A stretch of DNA of 5,766 bases, taken from contig JAQGHJ010000131.1 in NCBI GenBank assembly GCA_028288905.1, positions 1 through 5,766 of the forward strand, written 5' to 3'. Every line of letters starts with the position of its first letter. The first letter of the stretch is position 1. The translations under genes were made by a program, and so were the position numbers. The notes beneath the pieces are model-generated. The model did not search any database, had not been told where the DNA came from, and saw only the letters and a program-made list of their open reading frames with translations. Shown here in pieces: positions 1 to 4,141 of this stretch. The stretch is from Phycisphaerales bacterium (lineage in GTDB: Bacteria; Planctomycetota; Phycisphaerae; Tepidisphaerales; Tepidisphaeraceae).

Positions 1-1477
1 CCCCGTCGGGCGAGCGTTCGACCACGTACCCCGTGGCCCCGGCGACCGGGGCCCAGGTGACCGTCACCGCCGTCCCGGACCCGAGGGCGACGCCCGCGGC
101 CGCCGGGGCCGGCAGGGCGTTTTCGGCCGGCGGGACGACCGGCGGGACCGCCGCCGCCCGGACCTCGTACGCCCCGACGTCCCCGTAGTTCCCGTGCGAC
201 CGGACGACGGCGTAGTAGTCGCCGGCCGGCAGGTCGAGCGTGACGGCCGCGTCGATCTTCAGCGGGTCGTCGGCCGAGGCGAGCAGGGTGCCGTCGGCCG
301 CGTACACGTCGAGCTTGCCGTCCAGGGCGGACGGGGAGTCTGGGACGAGCGACAGCGTGTACCGCCCGCCGGCGCTGTCCAGGTGGTACGCGTCGGCGTC
401 GGACAGCCGCTCGACGACGCCGAACGCGGTCCGCACGCCGCCGGTGCCGGCGGCCAGATCGGCCGCGGCGGCGGGCGCGTCCCCGACGTCGTCCGGGCGG
501 AACCCGTCCCCGCCGGCCGGCTCGAACGGCTTGACCTTCGACGCGATGACGGCGACGTCGTCCTGGGCCGCCCCGGCCGACGTCGCCGGGTGCCCGTACG
601 TCCACTTCGGCGGGGTGCCGTCGTAGTCGATCCCCATCGTCACGCCGTGGATCGCGTCGAGCCGGGACCGGTACTCGGTCGTCTTCGTCCCGGCCGCGTC
701 GTACAGGCTCTGGTGCTGGAGCGAGAAGTTGTGCCCGAGCTCGTGCAGGACGCCGCTGGTCCGGGTGAGCAGGTCCGACGCCTGGTTGAACGCGCTGGGC
801 CGGGGGCCGCCGAGCTGCAGGTACGAGTACCCGCCGGACACCCCGTTGCTGATGATGCTCCAGGAGAAGTTCTTCGCGGTCGACGCGAGGTTGGCCGGCT
901 CGACGGTCGTCACGTTCACGTCGAACGGGGCCATGAACGACGCGACCCGCCGCCACCCTTCGGCGACCGCGGCCGCCTCGGTCGCCCCGAACGCGGCCGC
1001 GTTCCCGTCCGTGTTGTACGGGGTCCAGTTCTCGGCCCCGGTGAACCCGTTCCCGGCCCACCCGTCGAAGTCGAGGAACACGGTAAACGGGGCCGCCGGC
1101 CGGGAGCTCAGCAGCGGCAGCCCGTCGGCCCGGGCCGCGAAGTTCGCCGCGGCCGCCCCGTAGATCCCGCCGCCGAAGATCGCGGCCCCGTTCACCTGCC
1201 CCGGGGCCGCCCCGACCGGCTCGTCGTCGGCCGGCGCGGCGGAAGCCGGCGGGTTGATCTTTGGGGTGCCGACGCGCGTCTTGGCGATGACGGTCTGGGG
1301 CCCGCCGGGGGCCAGGTCGTCGTCCATCGTCAGGCTCGACCGCCCGGTCAGGGCGGCCGCCAGAGCCGACCCGGTCAGCGCGTGGACGGCGCAGAACAAC
1401 TGGCGTTGCTCGAGCCCTTCTACCACTGCGCGCAAGAACGACCGCCCCCTGTGCCGTCGCACACGATCAAACGACAT
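1..1477 (-). CDS. Secreted metzincin-like zinc metalloprotease with PPC and FN3 domains (partial, C-terminus off the left edge)
   Basis: Reading the reverse strand from ATG at 1477 gives 492 residues with no stop before the window edge, so the C-terminus is missing. The basic N-terminus leads into LEQRQLF (residues 22-28), a variant of the LEPR-XLL motif found at the N-terminus of many exported planctomycete proteins. The catalytic segment contains HELGHNFSLQH (residues 245-255), which supplies three zinc-binding histidines (245, 249, 255) and the catalytic Glu246. TMGIDY follows, with Met281 as a plausible Met-turn, then a QDDVAVI segment typical of this bacterial family. Residues about 329-440 resemble a bacterial pre-peptidase C-terminal (PPC) domain, with DADAYHL and LPAGDYYAVV. 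A fibronectin type III domain begins near residue 455 (VTVTWAPVAGATGYVVERS). The likely role is extracellular or surface proteolysis; the substrate is unknown. A GGAG lies 6 nt before the ATG, and an in-frame stop at 1517-1519 limits upstream extension. The oddity is Ser252 where metzincins usually have Gly. Family assignment is confident; the exact peptidase family (M10/M12-like) is not. Confidence 0.88.
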   Translation of the reverse strand, partial: MSFDRVRRHRGRSFLRAVVEGLEQRQLFCAVHALTGSALAAALTGRSSLTMDDDLAPGGPQTVIAKTRVGTPKINPPASAAPADDEPVGAAPGQVNGAAIFGGGIYGAAAANFAARADGLPLLSSRPAAPFTVFLDFDGWAGNGFTGAENWTPYNTDGNAAAFGATEAAAVAEGWRRVASFMAPFDVNVTTVEPANLASTAKNFSWSIISNGVSGGYSYLQLGGPRPSAFNQASDLLTRTSGVLHELGHNFSLQHQSLYDAAGTKTTEYRSRLDAIHGVTMGIDYDGTPPKWTYGHPATSAGAAQDDVAVIASKVKPFEPAGGDGFRPDDVGDAPAAAADLAAGTGGVRTAFGVVERLSDADAYHLDSAGGRYTLSLVPDSPSALDGKLDVYAADGTLLASADDPLKIDAAVTLDLPAGDYYAVVRSHGNYGDVGAYEVRAAAVPPVVPPAENALPAPAAAGVALGSGTAVTVTWAPVAGATGYVVERSPDG

Positions 1478-1715
1478 GAATCGCTCCGAGAACAAACGGG
1501 AAATACGGAAGAGCCCCTAGGTGAGTTGCCGGCGGGGATGATCGCGGGCCGGCGCGGCCAAGTCAACCGAATTCGGGCTGGGCCCGGTCGGACGCCCTGG
1601 GTGGAGTCGGACCCGGCGAAACCGGCACCGATCGGGTAGAACAACCCGTCGGCCGCGACGGCCCCTTCGGCGTCGACGGCCGACGCCCGCGCGACGCCGG
1701 AAAGGAGCCCGACCC
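1478..1715. other. Divergent intergenic region between metalloprotease and deaminase
   Basis: This 238-bp gap must hold the promoters of both divergent genes. I see no convincing sigma-70 -35/-10 pair for either direction. It contains a perfect 10-bp palindrome, CCGAATTCGG, at 1567-1576, which could be an operator half-site arrangement or chance. A strong hairpin at 1648-1684 is listed separately. The several ORFs crossing it look like shadows: they have no recognisable motifs and overlap the real starts. Confidence 0.6.
1648..1684 (+). promoter_or_regulatory. GC-rich hairpin in the deaminase 5' leader
   Basis: GTCGGCCG at 1648-1655 pairs perfectly with CGGCCGAC at 1677-1684. Directly inside it, CGACG (1656-1660) pairs with CGTCG (1671-1675), with only A1676 bulged, giving 13 base pairs. 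Two more C-G pairs (1662-1663 with 1669-1670) can close a CCTTC loop. The structure ends 16 nt before the AAAGGAG ribosome binding site (1701-1707) of the deaminase. No T-run follows it, so it does not look like an intrinsic terminator. A role in translation control or mRNA stability is inference; in such GC-rich DNA chance pairing is also possible. Confidence 0.4.
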
Positions 1716-2189
1716 ATGATGGACCGATCGATCCTCGACACGCTGATGGAGGCCGCCTACCAGCAGGCGCTCAAGGGGTACAACGAGGGCGGGCTGCCGA
1801 TCGGCAGCGTGCTTGCCGACCGGCGGGGGATCGTGCTGGCCGTCGGGCACAACCTGCGGGTGCAGACCGGCGACCCGACCGCCCACGCCGAGGTCGCGTG
1901 CATCCGGTCCGCCGGCCGGCGGCGGGACTGGCCGGACCTCGTCCTCGTCAGCTCGCTCAGCCCGTGCGTGATGTGCACCGGCACGGCCCTGCTCTACAAG
2001 ATCCCGGAGGTCGTGATCGGGGAGAACGAGAACTTTCTCGGGGCCGAGGACCTGTTCGCCGCCCGCGGCGTGCGGGTGACGAACCTGCAGCACGCCGGCT
2101 GCAAGGAACTGATGGCGAGGTTCGTCCGCGAGCGTCCGGACCTGTGGAACGAGGACATCGGCGTGCCGCCCGGCGCGAAGCCGGCGTAG
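1716..2189 (+). CDS. Yeast FCY1-type cytosine deaminase (CDA-fold, zinc-dependent)
   Basis: This 157-residue protein belongs to the cytidine/deoxycytidylate deaminase superfamily and probably converts cytosine to uracil plus ammonia in cytosolic pyrimidine salvage. Zinc ligands are His57 in HAE and Cys84/Cys87 in PCVMC; Glu59 is the proton shuttle. It resembles yeast cytosine deaminase Fcy1 (158 residues) along its whole length: GYNEGGLPIG, GHN, LSPCVMCTG, GENENF and ERPDLWNEDIG all have close counterparts there. The yeast residues that hold the base also match: Asn51, Phe114, Trp152 and Asp155 correspond to Asn46, Phe107, Trp144 and Asp147. These alignments are from memory. A good AAAGGAG (1701-1707) lies 8 nt before the ATG at 1716; a second ATG at 1719 is a near-equal alternative. 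The gene stands alone, divergent from the metalloprotease and convergent with the PEP-CTERM gene. Guanine or another nucleobase as substrate is less likely but not excluded. Confidence 0.9.
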   Translation: MMDRSILDTLMEAAYQQALKGYNEGGLPIGSVLADRRGIVLAVGHNLRVQTGDPTAHAEVACIRSAGRRRDWPDLVLVSSLSPCVMCTGTALLYKIPEVVIGENENFLGAEDLFAARGVRVTNLQHAGCKELMARFVRERPDLWNEDIGVPPGAKPA

Positions 2190-2195
2190 GCCGGC
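2180..2195 (+). terminator. Small hairpin at the deaminase stop codon, without U-tract
   Basis: GCCGGC (2180-2185) and GCCGGC (2190-2195) form a 6-bp stem around a GTAG loop that contains the TAG stop. No T-run follows, so this is at best a weak pause or mRNA-end structure between convergent genes. No better terminator is visible in the 60 bp between the deaminase and the PEP-CTERM gene. Confidence 0.2.
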
Positions 2196-2249
2196 GGGCG
2201 CGAGGGGGGTGGGCCCGGCTACGGTCCGCGGGAGTGGCCGTGCCGCGTC

Positions 2250-3185
2250 CTACCGCCGGCGGCGGCGGCGGCCGGCCGCGGCGATGCCGACGGCCCCGGC
2301 TAGCAACCCGGCGGCGGCCGGCTCGGGCACAACCTGTACCCCGTCCAGCGAGAACGCCCGGGTCTCCCCGGCGGCGTTGCCGCTGTTCCCGAACTCCAGC
2401 ACCCCGCCGGCCAGCCCGGTCGTGTTCGTCGACGCGGTACGCCAGTTCAACGTCCCGGACGTGAACGTCGCCCCGGGGTTCGCCAAGTCCGTGACCGACC
2501 CGACGTAGGTCTTGGTGGCCGGGTCGGTCGTGATCGTGAACCGGTAGGTGGCCCCGGACGTCAGGGCAATGCCGCTGTCGACCAGCGCCCCGCTCGTGAA
2601 CGCGTTGGTGGTCGCGCTGGCGTTGTAGAACTCCCACCGTTTTGCGACGAACCCCGGCGTGCTGGTGGCCGGGTCGGCCCCGAACGCCCCGACGAGCCAC
2701 TCGTTCGACGTCGCCGTGGTCGAGAGCGCGGTCGCGTCGCCGAACGCCTGGTACCGGTCCGCCCCGTTCGTGAAGTTGCTCGTAAGGCTGGCCGCCGACT
2801 CGTCGATCCGCATCGTCCAACTGATCGTGTGCCGGGCACCGAGCGAGACGGCCGGGTCCGTCGCCCCGCCGTACTTGCGGCTCCACGCCCCGGTCGCGGC
2901 CGCCGTCGTGCCAGCCGAGGTGGCGACGAGGTAGTTCCCGCCGCCGTCCACCGGGGTCGTGTTGGTCACGGAGCCGGCGATCGTACCGGCGGTGGTCCAA
3001 GCCGCCTGCCAACCGCCGCCGGCCGTCCCCCGGAACGTGTCAGGGGCTGGGGTGGCCGTCCCACCGTTCGTCGTGTCGTTCCCGCCGTCGAAGGTCGCGA
3101 CCGTCGCCCCGCCTGCCGCGGGGGCCAACACCGACCCGATTACGACCACGTATCCGCCGGCCCTCGCCAAACGATGTGAACCCAT
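2250..3185 (-). CDS. PEP-CTERM sorting-domain secreted protein of unknown function
   Basis: The 311-residue protein starts with a signal peptide: basic MGSHRLAR, a hydrophobic stretch at about residues 10-24, and a likely cleavage after Ala27 (GGA/TV). It ends with a PEP-CTERM tail: VPEP (286-289), a short Ala/Gly/Leu-rich transmembrane helix (290-305) and six arginines (306-311). Such tails are recognised by an exosortase, which removes the anchor and releases or attaches the protein at the surface. The body is rich in Thr, Ser, Gly and Ala. Segments such as ATYRFTITTDPATKTYVGSV and GGVLEFGNSG, then FSLDGVQ just before the tail, suggest a beta-sandwich (LamG- or jelly-roll-like), but I recognise no named domain. 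The start at 3185 is chosen because it has a strong Shine-Dalgarno and puts the signal peptide at the N-terminus. A start at 3314 would add 43 unlikely residues ahead of it. No exosortase gene is in the window. Confidence 0.87.
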   Translation of the reverse strand: MGSHRLARAGGYVVVIGSVLAPAAGGATVATFDGGNDTTNGGTATPAPDTFRGTAGGGWQAAWTTAGTIAGSVTNTTPVDGGGNYLVATSAGTTAAATGAWSRKYGGATDPAVSLGARHTISWTMRIDESAASLTSNFTNGADRYQAFGDATALSTTATSNEWLVGAFGADPATSTPGFVAKRWEFYNASATTNAFTSGALVDSGIALTSGATYRFTITTDPATKTYVGSVTDLANPGATFTSGTLNWRTASTNTTGLAGGVLEFGNSGNAAGETRAFSLDGVQVVPEPAAAGLLAGAVGIAAAGRRRRRR

Positions 3186-3194
3186 GTTGTGATT

Positions 3195-3200
3195 CCCTCC
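3195..3200 (-). promoter_or_regulatory. Shine-Dalgarno deciding the PEP-CTERM protein start
   Basis: On the reverse strand GGAGGG lies 9 nt upstream of ATG 3185. It is the strongest ribosome binding site in the window and fixes the start so that the signal peptide is N-terminal, rather than the longer reading from 3314. Confidence 0.75.
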
Positions 3201-3233
3201 GCGCCGCCCGCCTGCCCTGGCGGCCCCCGCCCC

Positions 3234-3252
3234 GCCGACCGTTGACGTCGGC
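3234..3252 (-). promoter_or_regulatory. Hairpin in the PEP-CTERM gene leader
   Basis: GCCGAC (3234-3239) and GTCGGC (3247-3252) form a 6-bp stem with a 7-nt loop. It lies about 34 nt upstream of the Shine-Dalgarno, inside the likely untranslated leader. A regulatory role is only a possibility. Confidence 0.2.
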
Positions 3253-3289
3253 CTGGGACGCGAGGCGCACGTTCGCTTCCGCCGACCCC

Positions 3290-3318
3290 TATGTAGGGCC
3301 GGGTCAGGTCCCACGCAA
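3290..3318 (-). promoter_or_regulatory. Tentative promoter of the PEP-CTERM gene
   Basis: On the reverse strand TTGCGT (3318-3313) and TACATA (3295-3290) are separated by 17 nt, the ideal sigma-70 spacing. Each hexamer matches the consensus at only three positions. It lies in one of the less GC-rich stretches of the gap and would give a leader of about 100 nt. The call is weak. Confidence 0.22.
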
Positions 3319-3319
3319 T

Positions 3320-3349
3320 CAAAATTAGTCGCGGCCCCCCCCAGGGGGC
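3320..3349 (-). terminator. Possible intrinsic terminator of the iron-permease-like gene
   Basis: On the reverse strand, downstream of the stop at 3388, GCCCCC and GGGGGC form a 6-bp stem with a 4-nt loop (plus-strand 3334-3349). It is followed after a few bases by TAATTTT (plus-strand 3322-3328). The stem is strong, but the T-run is short and displaced by about 6 nt, so termination may be partial. It separates this gene from the PEP-CTERM gene, supporting separate transcription units. Confidence 0.4.
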
Positions 3350-3387
3350 GGACGAGTCAGCCGAGCCCGGGACCGAGGTAGTAGGGG

Positions 3388-3834
3388 TCAACGCGCGCCG
3401 CGTTCGTCCAGTTCCCGGGCCACCGCCGCGTGGCCGGTCGTCACTTCGTCGCGGCCCGGGCCGTCGTCGGCGTCGCCACGGCCATCGCGGCAGATCCGCT
3501 TGTACTCCGACTCCAGGGTCTTGAGTTGTTCGTCCGTCAGGGCGTCGAGGTCGATCATCCGGTTCCGGGCGCCTTGGGTGGCCTTGATCAGTTCGTCGAG
3601 CTTCAGGTGGATGCCCTTGGCGTCCCGGTTCTGGGTGTTTTGGATCAGGAACACCATCAGGAACGTGACGATCGTGGTGCCCGTGTTGATCACCAGCTGC
3701 CACGTGTCCGAATAGCCGAACACGGGCCCGCAGGCCGCCCACCCAACGATGATCAGCAAGGCCGTCAGGAACGCCCAGGGGGAGCCGACGGCGCGGGCGG
3801 CGACGGCGGCACATTTGCGGAAGGCATCGTTCAT
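3388..3834 (-). CDS. Low-affinity iron permease family small membrane protein
   Basis: The 148-residue protein has two predicted transmembrane helices, about residues 19-38 (PWAFLTALLIIVGW) and 47-65. The conserved family block is SDTWQLVINTGTTIVTFLMV, followed by FLIQNTQNRD and a cytosolic helix, HLKLDELIKATQGARN. This pattern is characteristic of the bacterial proteins annotated as low-affinity iron permease, which correspond to a fragment of yeast Fet4. The C-terminal 35 or so residues are charged and look disordered. A role in Fe(II) or other divalent metal movement is inferred from the family name only; two helices alone would have to oligomerise to make a channel, and bacterial members are poorly characterised. 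GGAG lies only 4 nt before ATG 3834, a tight spacing. The gene is read in the same direction as the PEP-CTERM gene, but a 202-bp gap with a possible terminator separates them. Confidence 0.85.
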   Translation of the reverse strand: MNDAFRKCAAVAARAVGSPWAFLTALLIIVGWAACGPVFGYSDTWQLVINTGTTIVTFLMVFLIQNTQNRDAKGIHLKLDELIKATQGARNRMIDLDALTDEQLKTLESEYKRICRDGRGDADDGPGRDEVTTGHAAVARELDERGAR

Positions 3835-4011
3835 CGCGCTCCGGTGTGGGGATTACGGCAGCGGGGCGGCGGCCGACCTGATCGTCGTGGGCTGGCCCCT
3901 TGGTATCGACAGACGGCGGACGCCGGCCGGGAGGTTTTCTGACCGTGAACCCCACGCCCGCCGCAAGCTCCCGACGCGGCCCTCGGGGCTTCGCACGCGG
4001 GTCAAATGGAT

Positions 4012-4034
4012 CCTAAGGAAACGCCCGGCGGGCG
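4012..4034 (-). terminator. Terminator-like hairpin on the reverse strand, with no gene ahead of it
   Basis: On the reverse strand CGCCC and GGGCG form a 5-bp stem with a 3-nt loop (4034-4022), followed directly by TTTCCTTAGG. The shape is that of a weak intrinsic terminator, but the only thing upstream in this direction is the antisense of the glycosyltransferase. It might stop antisense transcription before it reaches the iron-permease-like gene; chance is equally possible. Confidence 0.2.
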
Positions 4035-4065
4035 ATCCGGCGGCAACCGACCCGCGTACGATCGG

Positions 4066-4071
4066 TATCAT
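4066..4071 (+). promoter_or_regulatory. Tentative -10 element of the glycosyltransferase gene
   Basis: TATCAT matches the sigma-70 -10 consensus at five of six positions. No good -35 lies 16-18 nt upstream. If used, transcription would start near 4078, placing the 4081-4109 hairpin at the very 5' end of the transcript. Confidence 0.25.
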
Positions 4072-4080
4072 TTCGTGCCG

Positions 4081-4109
4081 GCCGGCCTCGCGAGGAGCGA
4101 GCCGCCGGC
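4081..4109 (+). promoter_or_regulatory. Hairpin upstream of the glycosyltransferase start
   Basis: GCCGGC (4081-4086) pairs with GCCGGC (4104-4109), and CTCGC (4087-4091) pairs with GCGAG (4097-4101). Only CC (4102-4103) is bulged, giving 11 base pairs around a GAGGA loop. The loop is the only Shine-Dalgarno-like sequence before the gene, but it lies about 45 nt from the ATG, too far for normal initiation. Function is unknown. Confidence 0.3.
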
Positions 4110-4141
4110 GGCCGTCTTGTCACCCCGTTGGTTAGCCCGCC

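Larger units (their letters stand above)
3835..4141. other. Divergent intergenic region between the iron-permease-like gene and the glycosyltransferase
   Basis: This 307-bp gap must contain outward-facing promoters for both flanking genes. I see no convincing protein: the ORFs that cross it lack motifs and a plausible composition. For the glycosyltransferase there is a -10-like TATCAT at 4066-4071 without a matching -35. For the reverse strand I see no good promoter. Two hairpins (4022-4034 and 4081-4109) are listed separately. Confidence 0.55.

Noticed and set aside
1391..1400. Lipobox at Cys29 of the metalloprotease
   Set aside because: The residue before Cys is Phe, not Gly/Ala/Ser, and there is no preceding hydrophobic helix; it fits the LEPR-XLL-type motif better.
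194..1639. Long forward-strand ORF of 481 codons
   Set aside because: It is antisense to the metalloprotease, has an Arg/Gly/Val-rich composition typical of a GC-rich shadow frame and shows no domain; the reverse strand carries the HExxH, PPC and FN3 motifs.
3186..3314. Longer start for the PEP-CTERM protein at 3314
   Set aside because: It would put 43 Arg/Gly-rich residues before the signal peptide; the ATG at 3185 has a strong GGAGGG at correct spacing.
3140..3955. Reverse-strand ORF of 271 codons spanning the iron-permease-like gene
   Set aside because: It is an out-of-frame reading of the same strand, rich in Arg/Pro/Gly, and overlaps the well-supported membrane protein and the PEP-CTERM start.
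3853..4071. Small reverse-strand ORF in the 3835-4141 gap
   Set aside because: No ribosome binding site or recognisable motif was found, and the composition resembles a random GC-rich frame.
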